From Streptomyces sp. NBC_01241 (GTDB lineage Bacteria; Actinomycetota; Actinomycetes; Streptomycetales; Streptomycetaceae): a DNA stretch of 64,000 bases. The stretch covers positions 1,178,001 to 1,242,000 of the forward strand of contig NZ_CP108494.1 in assembly GCF_041435435.1 (NCBI RefSeq), written 5' to 3'. Each line of letters starts with the position of its first letter. Position 1 is the first letter of the stretch. The position numbers were made by a program, and so were the translations under genes. Of the stretch, positions 7,973 through 17,398 are shown piece after piece. A model generated the notes under the pieces. That model was given only the letters and a program-made list of their open reading frames with translations, was not told the origin of the DNA and searched no databases.

Positions 7973-9778
7973 TCAGCCTGTCGTGGGCGCCAGTTGGGTG
8001 TCCCGACGGACGAGGGCTGCGTAGCGCCCGTCCTGGTTGAGGAGTTCGTCATGGCTGCCGCGCTCCGCGGTGCGACCGCCGTCCAGGACGACGATCTGGC
8101 CGGCGTCGCGGACGGTGGAAAGACGGTGCGCGATGGTAATCGTGGTGCGTCCCGCGGAGAGCGCGTCGATCGCTTCCTGCACGGCGAATTCCGTACGGGT
8201 GTCGAGGGCGCTCGTCGCCTCGTCGAGCACGAGGACGGGCGGGTCGCGCAGGATCGTACGGGCGATGGCCAGGCGCTGTTTCTCGCCGCCCGAGAAGCGG
8301 TAGCCGCGTTCACCGACCAGGGTGTCGTAGCCGTCGGGCAGTGAGGCGATGTGGTCGTGGATCTGCGCCGCGCGGGCAGCCGCCTCTATTTGGGCGTCGG
8401 TCGCGTCCGGCTTGGCGAAGCGCAGGTTGTCGGCGACCGAGGCGTGGAAGAGGTAGGTCTCCTGGGAGACCACGCCCACGGCCCGGGCCAGAGTGTCGAA
8501 GTCCAGATCGCGTACGTCGACGCCGTCGAGCGTGACCCGGCCGCCGGTGACGTCGTAGAGCCTGGGCACCAGATAGCTGAGCGTGGACTTGCCGGACCCG
8601 GTGGGGCCGACGACCGCCAGGCTGCCGCCGGCCGGAACGGTCACATCGATGCCGCTCAGGGTCGGACCGCTCTTCTCGTCGTAGCTGAAGTCGACGTCCT
8701 CGAAGCGGATCTCTCCGCGGATCTTGTCCAGCCGGACGGGGTTCTCGGGCTCGGTGATGTCCACTTCGAGGTCGAGGTACTCGAAGATCCGCTGGAAGAG
8801 CGCGAGGGACGTCTGCATCTGCACGCCGGTGGAGAGCAGGCTCACCGCGGGCCGGAAGAGGCCCTGCTGGAGGGAGACAAAGGCGACGAGTGTGCCGATG
8901 GAGACGGCGGGGCCGCCGGACTGCAGGTCGAGGCCCGCTGCCCAGTAGATGACGGCGGGCATGGCCGCCATGACGATGCCGATCGTCGACATCCGCCACC
9001 GACCGGCCATGCTGGAGCGCACTTCGAGATCGACCAGCTTCTCGGACTCTTCGGCGAAACCCTGGGTGAGGGAGTCCGCCCGGCCCATCGTCCTGCCCAG
9101 CAGGATGCCGCTGACGGAGAGCGATTCGGTGACCGTGGCCGCCATGGCCGCCATCTGCTTCTGCCGCCGGGTGGTGATCTTCTTGCGCTCACGGCCGACC
9201 CGGCGGCTGATCCAGACGAAGACCGGCAGCAGGAGGAGCGAGACGAGGGTGAGCCGCCAGTCGAGCGCCAGCATGGCGACGACCGTGGCGATGACCGCGG
9301 TGAGGTTGGAGACCAGTGACGTCGCGGTGGAGGTGACGGTCGCCTGCATGCCGCCGATGTCATTGGCTATACGGGACTGCACCTCGCCGGTACGGGTCCT
9401 GGTGAAGAAGGCGAGCGGCATCCGCTGCAGCTGGGCGTAGACGGCGGTGCGCAGATCGTGCATGACGCGCTGGCCGACCGTGGTGGAGATCAGGGTCTGC
9501 AGGACGCCGAAGACGCTGTTCATCACGGCGGTGAGGATCATGCCGAGGGCGAGCAGCGACAGCAGTCCCGTACGCCCCTGCGGGATGGCGGTGTCCAGGA
9601 TTTCGCGCAGCAGGAACGGCGAGGCGACCGAAACCAGCGATGAGGCGCCGACGAGCAGTCCGACCAGGGCCAGGCGGCCTCGATAGGGGTGGAAGAGGCG
9701 CAGGATGCGGCGCAGCTCGGGGGGCGGGCCGCTTTTGTCCCGGGGCGGGGGTGTCCAGGTGATTTCGTCGGGTTTCAT
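7973..9778 (-). CDS. ABC exporter, fused permease and ATPase
   Basis: A 601-residue half-transporter. An N-terminal cytosolic stretch leads to a type I exporter membrane domain (about residues 20-310) with helices such as LALVGLLVGASSLVSVASPF. The ATPase domain has Walker A VVGPTGSGKSTLS, Q-loop VVSQETYLFHAS, signature FSGGEKQRLAIARTIL, Walker [14 protein letters not shown] and H-loop TIAHRLST, all canonical, so a homodimer is expected. The ATG with GAAGGAG just upstream was preferred to an ATG 105 bases earlier. It is divergent from a MarR regulator with an inverted repeat between them, which suggests a drug- or ligand-induced efflux pump. Confidence 0.92.
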   Translation of the reverse strand: MKPDEITWTPPPRDKSGPPPELRRILRLFHPYRGRLALVGLLVGASSLVSVASPFLLREILDTAIPQGRTGLLSLLALGMILTAVMNSVFGVLQTLISTTVGQRVMHDLRTAVYAQLQRMPLAFFTRTRTGEVQSRIANDIGGMQATVTSTATSLVSNLTAVIATVVAMLALDWRLTLVSLLLLPVFVWISRRVGRERKKITTRRQKQMAAMAATVTESLSVSGILLGRTMGRADSLTQGFAEESEKLVDLEVRSSMAGRWRMSTIGIVMAAMPAVIYWAAGLDLQSGGPAVSIGTLVAFVSLQQGLFRPAVSLLSTGVQMQTSLALFQRIFEYLDLEVDITEPENPVRLDKIRGEIRFEDVDFSYDEKSGPTLSGIDVTVPAGGSLAVVGPTGSGKSTLSYLVPRLYDVTGGRVTLDGVDVRDLDFDTLARAVGVVSQETYLFHASVADNLRFAKPDATDAQIEAAARAAQIHDHIASLPDGYDTLVGERGYRFSGGEKQRLAIARTILRDPPVLVLDEATSALDTRTEFAVQEAIDALSAGRTTITIAHRLSTVRDAGQIVVLDGGRTAERGSHDELLNQDGRYAALVRRDTQLAPTTG

Positions 9779-9887
9779 GGGCTCCTTCGTCAGGCGTGCG
9801 TCGGGCGTGCGGCAACTCGTCCCGCATCCGGCAACTGGAAGACCGGGACTCGAGGTCCGGGGACTCGAAGCCTTTGAGAGCATAGCT

Positions 9888-9910
9888 CATTGTTACCTAT
9901 ACTCACAATG
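9888..9910. promoter_or_regulatory. Inverted repeat, likely MarR operator
   Basis: CATTGT and ACAATG form perfect 6-base arms separated by 11 bases. The site sits 26 bases before the marR-type start and overlaps where its -35 should be. The -10-like TACTGT at 9924-9929 lies 6 bases before that ATG. The position suits repression of both divergent genes. Confidence 0.6.
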
Positions 9911-9935
9911 CACAAGGTCCTGATACTGTTCGAGC

Positions 9936-10379
9936 ATGGACTCCTCCGACGCCGATGGCGTGCTCGCCGAGCAGTTGCTGCGGGTGACCCGCAGACTCCA
10001 GCGGATCCAGAGCCGCCAGTTGGAGCCGATCGGCATCACTCCCGCACAGTTCCGGCTGCTCCGCACCGTCGCGCATTACGACGGCCCTCCCCGGATGGCC
10101 GATCTCGCGCAGCGGCTGGACGTCGTCCCGCGCGCCGTGACCAGCCTGGTCGACGGCCTGGAGGCCAGTGGCCGGGTGCGCCGCGCCCCCGATCCGGACA
10201 GCCGGCGGGTGGTCCGGATCGAGATCACCGAGGAGGGTCTCGCCACCCTCCGGTCGCTGCGCGACGCGCGCCGGGCCGCCGCAGAGGAGATCCTGGCTCC
10301 GTTGACTGCGGATCAGCGCGAGGTGCTCGGCGGGCTGTTGTCCGCCCTGGTCAACGGAATGCCGGAGCGCCGCTGCTGA
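9936..10379 (+). CDS. MarR family transcriptional regulator
   Basis: A 147-residue winged-helix regulator. It shows the MarR dimerisation helix LLRVTRRLQRIQSRQLEPIG, a recognition helix in MADLAQRLDVVPRAVTSLVD, and the wing RAPDPDSRRVVRIEITEEG with the family's aspartate-arginine pair. MarR proteins release DNA on binding phenolic or other hydrophobic ligands or on cysteine oxidation; the only cysteine is the last residue. It is divergent from the ABC exporter, its probable target. No Shine-Dalgarno sequence is evident and the start may be leaderless. Confidence 0.92.
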   Translation: MDSSDADGVLAEQLLRVTRRLQRIQSRQLEPIGITPAQFRLLRTVAHYDGPPRMADLAQRLDVVPRAVTSLVDGLEASGRVRRAPDPDSRRVVRIEITEEGLATLRSLRDARRAAAEEILAPLTADQREVLGGLLSALVNGMPERRC

Positions 10380-10506
10380 ACCAGCGGGGACGCGCGTTCG
10401 CCCGATGGGCGCTGCGTACATGCCATTGCCGTCCGGAACCGCACCGTACAAGCGCAAACCGCACAGGCACACACAAGTACAGAACAGAACCGCCGAGGAG
10501 AGCGCC

Positions 10507-13458
10507 ATGCCACTGCTGGAGCCGAAGCCGGAAGCACTCCGCCCCACCGCGGTGCGCGCCCCGTCCGTGGACCGGGTCCCCGACCGGCTGGCTCCGGGGA
10601 CGCCCGAACCGCTGCGCGGCGACCTGATCGACCTGCTGGGCCCGGAGAAGGTGCAGTGGAAGGTCTCCGACCTGGTGAAGTACGCCTCCGACGCCAGTCC
10701 CTACCGGTTCGTCCCCCAGGTCGTCGTGGTCCCGGAGGACATCGACGACATCTCGGCGATCCTGTCGTACGCGCACGGCAAGGGCCGCGAGGTCGTCTTC
10801 CGCGCGGCCGGCACCAGCCTGAACGGCCAGGCCCAGGGCGAGGACATCCTCGTCGACGTACGCCACCACTGGGCGGGCATCGAGGTCCTGGACGGCGGCG
10901 CGCGGGCCCGCATCCGGCCCGGGACGACGATCCTGCGCGCCAACGCCACCCTCGCCCGGCACGGCCGGCTGCTGGGGCCCGATCCGGCCAGCGCCATCGC
11001 GTGCACCATCGGCGGAGTCGTCGCCAACAACGCCTCCGGTATGACCGCGGGGACGACCCGCAATTCGTACCGCACCGTCTCCTCCCTCACCTTCGTGCTG
11101 CCGAGCGGCACGGTCGTCGACACCGGGGACCCCGCGGCGGACGAGGACCTGGCGCGTGCCGAGCCGCGGCTGTGCGAGGGGCTGCTGGCGCTGAAGGCGG
11201 AGATCGAGGCGGATGCCGGGCTCACCGCCCGGATCCGCGCCAAGTACGAGATCAAGAACACCAACGGCTACCGGCTCGACGCCTTCCTGGACGGCTCGAC
11301 GCCCGTGCAGATCCTGCGCGGTCTGATGGTCGGCTCCGAGGGGACCTTCGGCTTCATCTCCGAGGTCGTCTTCGACACCCTGCCGCTGGACCGCCGCGTC
11401 TCCACCGCCCTGCTGTTCTTCCCCTCGCTGACCGCGGCGGCGGCCGCCGTGCCCGGCTTCAACGAGGCGGGGGCGATCGCCGTCGAACTGATGGACGGCA
11501 ATACGCTGCGCGCGTCGGTGAGCGTCCAGGGCGTGCCCGCCGACTGGGCCGAGCTGCCCAAGGAGACCACGGCGCTGCTGGTGGAATTCCGGGCTCCGGA
11601 CGAGACGGGCCAGGAGGCCTACGAGCGGGCGGCGGCAGCGGTCGTCGAAGGACTCGACCTGGTGGCCCCCGTGGCGTCGGTGACCAATGGGTTCACCCGC
11701 GACGCCAAGGTCATCGCGGGCTACTGGAAGGCCCGTAAGGCATTCGTCACCGCGGTCGGCGGCTCCCGGCCCTCGGGTACGACGCTGATCACCGAGGACT
11801 TCGCGGTACCGCCCTCCCGGCTGGCCGACGCCTGCGAGGCCCTGCTCGGACTTCAGGCGGAGCACGGCTTCGACGCCGCCGTCGCCGGTCACGCGGCGCA
11901 CGGCAATCTGCACTTCCTGCTCGCATTCGACGCGGCGAAGCCGTCCGACGTCGACCGCTACGCCGCGTTCATGGACGACTTCTGCCGGCTGACGGTGGAC
12001 CGCTTCGACGGCTCCCTGAAGGCGGAGCACGCCACCGGCCGTAATATCGCCCCCTTCCTGGAGCTGGAGTGGGGTCCGAAGGCGACCGGACTGATGTGGC
12101 GCACGAAGCAGATCATCGACCCCGACGGGGTGCTGGCGCCCCGCATCGTCCTCGACCGCGACCCGAAGGCCCATCTGCGCGGGCTGAAGACCATCCCCGA
12201 GGTCGAGCCGATCGCCGATCCCTGCATCGAGTGCGGCTTCTGCGAACCCACCTGTCCCAGCCATGACCTGACCACCTCGCCGCGCCAACGGATCGTGCTG
12301 CGCCGGGAGATGATGCGGCAGCCCGGCGGCTCCCCGGTGGAGGCACAGCTGCTCGACGCGTACGGCTACGACGCCGTCGATACGTGCGCGGGCGACTCGA
12401 CCTGCAAGCTGGCCTGTCCGGTCGGCATCGACACCGGCGCCATGATGAAGGACTTCCGCCACCAGCGGCACTCGCCGCGCGAGGAGCGCATCGCGGCACT
12501 CACGGCGAAGAACTTCAAGGCGGTGGAGGCTGCGGCCCGAATCGCGGTCGCCGCGGCCGACCGGGTCGGCGACCGACTCGGCGACGGGCCGCTGAAGACC
12601 ATCACCGCGCTCGCCCGCAAGGCCGTACGCCCCGATCTGGTGCCCGAGTGGCTGCCCGAGATCCCCGGCGCCGCCGCCCGGAAGCTGCCCCGCACCTCCC
12701 GTGTCGGGGCGAGCGCCGTCTATTACCCGGCGTGTGTGAACCGTATCTTCGGCGAGCCCGAGGGCCATCGTGGCCCGTCGCTGCCGCAGGCGGTCGTCGC
12801 CGTCTCCGCCCGCGCCGGAAGGCCGGTATGGATCCCGGACGATGTCGCGGGCACGTGCTGCGCCACGATCTGGCACTCCAAGGGGTACGACGAGGGCAAC
12901 GCAGTGATGGCCAACCGCATCGTGGCGGCGGCCTGGGGCTGGACCGCGGGCGGAAAGCTGCCGCTGGTCGTCGACGCCTCGTCGTGCACGCTGGGCATCG
13001 CCCATGAGGTGGAGCCGTATCTCACCGACGAAAACCGGGAGTTGCACGGGGAGCTGACCATTGTCGACTCCCTCGTCTGGGCGGCCGACGAACTGCTTCC
13101 CGAGCTGTCCATCCTCCGGAAGGTCGGTTCGGCGGTCCTGCATCCGACGTGTTCCATGCAACATCTGGACGACGTGGAGCAGTTGCGCGCGGTCGCGGAG
13201 GCGTGCGCGGAGGAGGTCGTGATCCCCGACGACGCCGGGTGCTGCGCCTTCGCCGGCGACCGCGGCATGCTGCACAAGGAGTTGACGGCCTCCGCGACGG
13301 CGAAGGAGGCCGCCGAGGTGAACACGCGGGAGTACGACGCGTATCTCTCGGCCAACCGGATGTGCGAGATCGGAATGGACCGGGCCACGGGACACTCGTA
13401 CTACTCGGTGCTGATGGAGCTGGAGCGTGCGACGCGCCCGGGGGCCGTAGTGCGCTGA
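10507..13458 (+). CDS. FAD-linked oxidase with Fe-S and CCG domains (D-lactate/glycolate dehydrogenase type)
   Basis: A 983-residue fusion. Residues about 70-250 are an FAD-binding PCMH domain (VVFRAAGTSLNGQAQGEDIL, GGVVANNASGMTAGTT). Residues about 290-570 are the FAD-oxidase C-terminal domain. CIECGFCEPTCPS at about 577 and CAGDSTCKLACPVG at about 628 bind two 4Fe-4S clusters. The last part has cysteine-rich CCG motifs (TCCATIWHSKG, DAGCCAFAGDRG). The family oxidises D-lactate or D-2-hydroxyglutarate-like acids at the membrane and passes electrons to quinone. GAGGAGA precedes the ATG. It follows the MarR gene by 127 bases on the same strand and could be cotranscribed, though a functional link is not obvious. 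Confidence 0.9.
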   Translation: MPLLEPKPEALRPTAVRAPSVDRVPDRLAPGTPEPLRGDLIDLLGPEKVQWKVSDLVKYASDASPYRFVPQVVVVPEDIDDISAILSYAHGKGREVVFRAAGTSLNGQAQGEDILVDVRHHWAGIEVLDGGARARIRPGTTILRANATLARHGRLLGPDPASAIACTIGGVVANNASGMTAGTTRNSYRTVSSLTFVLPSGTVVDTGDPAADEDLARAEPRLCEGLLALKAEIEADAGLTARIRAKYEIKNTNGYRLDAFLDGSTPVQILRGLMVGSEGTFGFISEVVFDTLPLDRRVSTALLFFPSLTAAAAAVPGFNEAGAIAVELMDGNTLRASVSVQGVPADWAELPKETTALLVEFRAPDETGQEAYERAAAAVVEGLDLVAPVASVTNGFTRDAKVIAGYWKARKAFVTAVGGSRPSGTTLITEDFAVPPSRLADACEALLGLQAEHGFDAAVAGHAAHGNLHFLLAFDAAKPSDVDRYAAFMDDFCRLTVDRFDGSLKAEHATGRNIAPFLELEWGPKATGLMWRTKQIIDPDGVLAPRIVLDRDPKAHLRGLKTIPEVEPIADPCIECGFCEPTCPSHDLTTSPRQRIVLRREMMRQPGGSPVEAQLLDAYGYDAVDTCAGDSTCKLACPVGIDTGAMMKDFRHQRHSPREERIAALTAKNFKAVEAAARIAVAAADRVGDRLGDGPLKTITALARKAVRPDLVPEWLPEIPGAAARKLPRTSRVGASAVYYPACVNRIFGEPEGHRGPSLPQAVVAVSARAGRPVWIPDDVAGTCCATIWHSKGYDEGNAVMANRIVAAAWGWTAGGKLPLVVDASSCTLGIAHEVEPYLTDENRELHGELTIVDSLVWAADELLPELSILRKVGSAVLHPTCSMQHLDDVEQLRAVAEACAEEVVIPDDAGCCAFAGDRGMLHKELTASATAKEAAEVNTREYDAYLSANRMCEIGMDRATGHSYYSVLMELERATRPGAVVR

Positions 13459-13604
13459 TCTCGGGCCGTCCGGTGACCGCCCGTCCTCGGTCGCCTGACG
13501 GTACAGATCGTCCTGACCCGGACTGACAAGGCCTGCCACCGGCTGCCTCGGGCCGCCCCGAACCACCGCGGGCTTCCCTGGACCATCGGCCGCTGTACCC
13601 AATC

Positions 13605-13637
13605 GCCGGGCGTGCTCGGAATCCGAGCACGCCCGGC
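13605..13637 (+). terminator. Perfect hairpin terminator
   Basis: GCCGGGCGTGCTCGGA and its exact complement flank a single A, giving a 16-base perfect palindromic arm. It lies 147 bases after the dehydrogenase stop. The rest of the 319-base gap between 13458 and 13778 shows no gene. Confidence 0.75.
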
Positions 13638-13777
13638 TTCTGCGTGCCCACAAAAGTCCATGGTTTCGGCGCAGGAGTCCAATCACTCCCCTTGCGCATC
13701 AGCAATACCAACTACCAGGGTCTTTAACGAGGTTCACTCAACAGCCGCGCACGTCAGACCCCTCTCCTGGAGGATCG

Positions 13778-15253
13778 ATGAACGACGCAGCACAGCAGAA
13801 CGACGACGGTACGCGGGACGGCGAAGACGGCTCGGTGAGCCGCCGCTCGGTCCTGTGGACGACCGCCACGGTGGCCGGTGCCGGGATCGGACTCGGCGGT
13901 CTCGGAAGCAGCACCGCGGCCGCCGCCATCCCCGGCCGGAGTCCGGAGACCGCTGCCGCGGCACAGCCGGATCAGGCGGCCGCCCCGAAGCGCCAGGGAC
14001 GCACCATGGTGGGGGTGCCGTTCGACCGGCGTTCCACCGTACGGGTCGGCCTGGTCGGCCTCGGCAACCGCGGTGGCAGCATGATCGACCTCTTTCTCGC
14101 CGTCGGCGGCGTGCAGGTCGTCGCCGTCTGCGACCCGGTCAAGGCCAAGGCGGAACGGGCGGCTGCGAAGGTGACCGCCGCAGGGCAGCCGGCCCCCGCC
14201 GTCTACACCAATGGCGAGGACGACTACGAGAACCTCTGCAAGCGCGGGGACATCGACTTCGTCTATGTGGCGACGCCCTGGGACTTCCACTTCGAGATGG
14301 CGAAGACCGCCCTGCTGAACGGCAAGCATGTCGGCGTGGAGTGTCCCATCGCTCTCCAGCTCGACCAGCTGTGGGAGTTGGTCGACCTCTCGGAGCGCAC
14401 CAGACGCCACTGCATGCAGCTGGAGAACTGCTGTTACGGACGCAACGAGATGCGGGTACTGCGCATGGCGCATGCCGGGCTCTTCGGTGATCTGCTGCAT
14501 GGCGCGGGCGCGTACAACCACGATCTGCGTGGCCTGATGTTCGATCCGGGGTACTACGAAGGGCCCTGGCGCAGGCTGTGGCACACCCGGTTGCGTGGCG
14601 ATCTCTACCCCAACCACGGCTTCGGTCCGGTCGCCAACTACATGGACATCAACCGTGGTGACCGTGCGGTGAGCATCACCAGTGTGGGCTCACCGTCCCT
14701 GGGGCTCGCCGAGTACCGCGAGAAACACATGCCGGCCGGTGATCCGAGCTGGAAGGAGACCTATATCGAGAGCGACCGGACGATCAGTCTCGTCCAGACC
14801 GCCAAGGGACGGGTCATCCGGCTGGAGCACGATGTGTCCACTCCGCATCCGTACTCGCGGATCAACAGCCTCGGCGGTACGAAGGGTGTCTTCGAGGACT
14901 ATCCGGCCCGTATCTACATCGAGCCCGACCACACCGACGACAACTGGGGCGACTTCTCGAAGTACACGCAGTGGGACCACTGGCTGTGGAAGGAGCATGC
15001 CAACCCGCCCGGCGGTCACGGCGGCATGGACTACATGCTGGTGTTCCGGCTGATGCAGTGCATGCGGCTCGGTCTCGTCCCCGACTTCGATGTGTACGAC
15101 GCGGCGACATGGACGTCGCCCGTGCCCCTCAGCCATCTGTCCATCAAGGCGAAGGGCGCGCCGCAGCAGATTCCGGACTTCACGCGCGGTGAGTGGAAGA
15201 AGGCCCGCTCCGGCGTGGATTCGAAGGATCCGGAAGGTCCGGGGAAGGCCTGA
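13778..15253 (+). CDS. Tat-exported Gfo/Idh/MocA oxidoreductase, GH109-like
   Basis: A 491-residue protein with a twin-arginine signal: SRRSVLW at about residue 21, then a hydrophobic stretch and AAAAIPG. The NAD-binding fold starts at [20 protein letters not shown]. The [10 protein letters not shown] and [12 protein letters not shown] segments match the GH109 branch, which uses NAD-dependent redox chemistry to hydrolyse alpha-N-acetylgalactosaminides; other secreted members act on unknown sugars. Tat export fits a cofactor bound before secretion. GGAGG lies 5 bases before the ATG. It is monocistronic, with a strong hairpin on each side. Glycosidase specificity is inferred only from family resemblance. 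Confidence 0.85.
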   Translation: MNDAAQQNDDGTRDGEDGSVSRRSVLWTTATVAGAGIGLGGLGSSTAAAAIPGRSPETAAAAQPDQAAAPKRQGRTMVGVPFDRRSTVRVGLVGLGNRGGSMIDLFLAVGGVQVVAVCDPVKAKAERAAAKVTAAGQPAPAVYTNGEDDYENLCKRGDIDFVYVATPWDFHFEMAKTALLNGKHVGVECPIALQLDQLWELVDLSERTRRHCMQLENCCYGRNEMRVLRMAHAGLFGDLLHGAGAYNHDLRGLMFDPGYYEGPWRRLWHTRLRGDLYPNHGFGPVANYMDINRGDRAVSITSVGSPSLGLAEYREKHMPAGDPSWKETYIESDRTISLVQTAKGRVIRLEHDVSTPHPYSRINSLGGTKGVFEDYPARIYIEPDHTDDNWGDFSKYTQWDHWLWKEHANPPGGHGGMDYMLVFRLMQCMRLGLVPDFDVYDAATWTSPVPLSHLSIKAKGAPQQIPDFTRGEWKKARSGVDSKDPEGPGKA

Positions 15254-15283
15254 CCGTCCGACGCGAGGGATGAGAGGAAGTGT

Positions 15284-15321
15284 GGGGTCCGGGCCGGCTC
15301 GGTTGAGCCGGCCCGGACCCC
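15284..15321 (+). terminator. Strong hairpin terminator
   Basis: A 17-base perfect stem (GGGGTCCGGGCCGGCTC and its complement) closes on a GGTT loop, 31 bases after the GH109-like stop codon. Confidence 0.85.
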
Positions 15322-15478
15322 GCAGTGCTTCCCCCTCCCGCCCGCCCACTCGCGACCATGGCGTGAAAGGTGCCGTTCGTGGAGAAATTCGATTGCTCCG
15401 ACGGGCCTTCCGGGGTGAACCTTGCACGGTTTGAGTCATTCACCGAACAAACCGGCACACACCGACCCATGGGACGTC

Positions 15479-17398
15479 ATGCAGATTCGCGATCTTCCGT
15501 ACTCGGATCCTGGCGATCCCGATGTCCGGTCGGGCCCACGCTTCCTGATCTGGCTCGGCCGCAATCAGCTCCGCGGTCAGCTCAAGGCCCTTTCCTGGGG
15601 GCTGTTGCACCAGTGTTCCCTGGCCGGACTGCCACCTGCCGTCGGCTTCGCCGTGCAGGCCGTCGTCGACCGTTCCGGCAGCCGCCTCGCGTGGGCGGGC
15701 GGACTGATCGCGGTCCTGGGTGTGCTGATCGCGCTGGGCGACACCATGCTTCACCGGAGCGCCATCACCAACTGGATCACCGCCGCCGCGCGCGTGCAGC
15801 AACTGCTGGCCCGTAAGACCGCGGAGCTCGGCTCGGCGCTGACCCGCCGGGTCGCCGCGGGCGAGGTCGTCGCGGTCTCCACCGGTGACGTGGAGAAGAT
15901 CGGCTGGTTCGTCGAGGCACTCTCCCGCTTCGCCGCGGCCGCTGCCGCCCTCGTGCTGATCTGCGCGGGGCTCGTCCTCTATCTGCCCTCGCTGGGCATC
16001 CTGGTGACACTCGCCATGCCGTTGCTGGCCCTGGCCGTGCTGCCGCTGCTCCCCCGGGCCACCCGGCGCGCCGACCTCCAGCGCGAGAAGGCGGGCAAGG
16101 CCACCGAGCTGGCCTCGGACACGGTCGCCGGGCTGCGGGTACTGCGCGGCATCGGCGGCGAGGAGCTGTTCCTCGGCCGCTACCGGCGCGCCTCGCAGGA
16201 GGTCCGCAAGGCCGCGGTGCGCAGTGCGCGGATGTGGTCCCTGATCTCGGCCATCCAGGTGCTCCTGCCCGGCGTGCTGCTCATCTCGCTGGTCGTGCAC
16301 GGGGCGACGCTGGCCCGCGACGGCCGGATCGAGGTCGGTCAGCTGGTCACGGTGTACAGCGCGGCGACGCTGTTGCTGTTCCCGCTGCGCCACTTCGAGG
16401 AGATCGCGATGGCGTACTCCTTCTCACGGCCCTCCGCCAGGCGTGCGGTCCGGGTGCTGTCGCTGCACCGCACGGACCGGCCCTCGACCGTCGACGCCGT
16501 GCCGACCGGTGATCTGTACGACCCGGTCACCGGGCTGATGGCCCCGGAGGGTCTGTTCACCGCGGTGGTCTGCGGCGACCCGGACGAGGCGGGCCGGCTG
16601 GCCGAACGGCTCGGCGGACACGCGCACGTGGACAAGGACACGACCGGAATCCGGAACGAGGACGGGAACGCGTCGAAGTACCCGACGCGCGGGACGGACC
16701 ACAACAGGCCGGAGAACGGCGGGCGGGCCGCCACGGACGGCGTCACGACGGAGCCGATGCATCTGTCCGTCCTGCTCGGTGGCGTACCGCTGGACGAACT
16801 CCCGCTGGACTCTGCCCGGACCGCGGTTCTGGTCCAGGACAAGGACCCGGTCCTGCTCTCCGGCACGCTGCGCGAGCTGCTCGATGTTCCGGCCTCGGAG
16901 CGGGTGTCCGCCGAGGACGCGCTGTCCGCCGCCCAGTGCGGTGACGTGCTGGACTCGTTGGCGCAGGCGTCCGTCGCCACGGACGGCGACCCCATGACGA
17001 CGCGCATCACCGAACGCGGGCGTTCGCTCTCCGGTGGCCAACGCCAGCGACTCGCCCTGGCCCGCTCCTTGGTGACCGACCCGGAGGTGCTGGTTCTCGA
17101 CGAGCCGACCTCCGCCGTCGACTCGCACACCGAGGCCCGGGTCGCCGCCGGAATCAAGGGGCTGCGTCAGGGCCGTACAACCGTGGCGTTCGCCTCGTCG
17201 CCGCTGCTGCTCGACCTGGCGGACCGGGTGGTGCTGGTGCACGGCGGCACGGTCGTCGCGGTCGGCGCACACCGTGAACTACTGCGTACGGACCTCCGTT
17301 ACCGGGCGGTCGTGACACGCGAGACGGACGACGAGACCGCCGTCCCGGCCGCTCAAGGCACACTCAGGACCACCGAGGAAATCGAGGAACGGGCATGA
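15479..17398 (+). CDS. ABC exporter subunit A with degenerate Walker A
   Basis: A 639-residue permease-ATPase half. The membrane domain spans about residues 35-310 (for example [19 protein letters not shown]). The ATPase region is unusual: where Walker A should be it reads [18 protein letters not shown], with no GKST, followed by a long insert rich in charged residues. The signature [16 protein letters not shown] and Walker [14 protein letters not shown] are intact, but the H-loop histidine is replaced ([10 protein letters not shown]). It therefore supplies a good signature motif but cannot bind ATP normally. It overlaps the next gene by 4 bases and surely pairs with it. The ATG chosen is the second in frame; the ribosome binding site is weak. 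Confidence 0.88.
   Translation: MQIRDLPYSDPGDPDVRSGPRFLIWLGRNQLRGQLKALSWGLLHQCSLAGLPPAVGFAVQAVVDRSGSRLAWAGGLIAVLGVLIALGDTMLHRSAITNWITAAARVQQLLARKTAELGSALTRRVAAGEVVAVSTGDVEKIGWFVEALSRFAAAAAALVLICAGLVLYLPSLGILVTLAMPLLALAVLPLLPRATRRADLQREKAGKATELASDTVAGLRVLRGIGGEELFLGRYRRASQEVRKAAVRSARMWSLISAIQVLLPGVLLISLVVHGATLARDGRIEVGQLVTVYSAATLLLFPLRHFEEIAMAYSFSRPSARRAVRVLSLHRTDRPSTVDAVPTGDLYDPVTGLMAPEGLFTAVVCGDPDEAGRLAERLGGHAHVDKDTTGIRNEDGNASKYPTRGTDHNRPENGGRAATDGVTTEPMHLSVLLGGVPLDELPLDSARTAVLVQDKDPVLLSGTLRELLDVPASERVSAEDALSAAQCGDVLDSLAQASVATDGDPMTTRITERGRSLSGGQRQRLALARSLVTDPEVLVLDEPTSAVDSHTEARVAAGIKGLRQGRTTVAFASSPLLLDLADRVVLVHGGTVVAVGAHRELLRTDLRYRAVVTRETDDETAVPAAQGTLRTTEEIEERA

Noticed and set aside
10351..13686. 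1111-codon open frame on the minus strand
   Set aside because: It is the antisense shadow of the FAD/Fe-S dehydrogenase; its composition (Gly/Arg/Asp-rich, no domain motifs) is typical of high-GC antisense frames.
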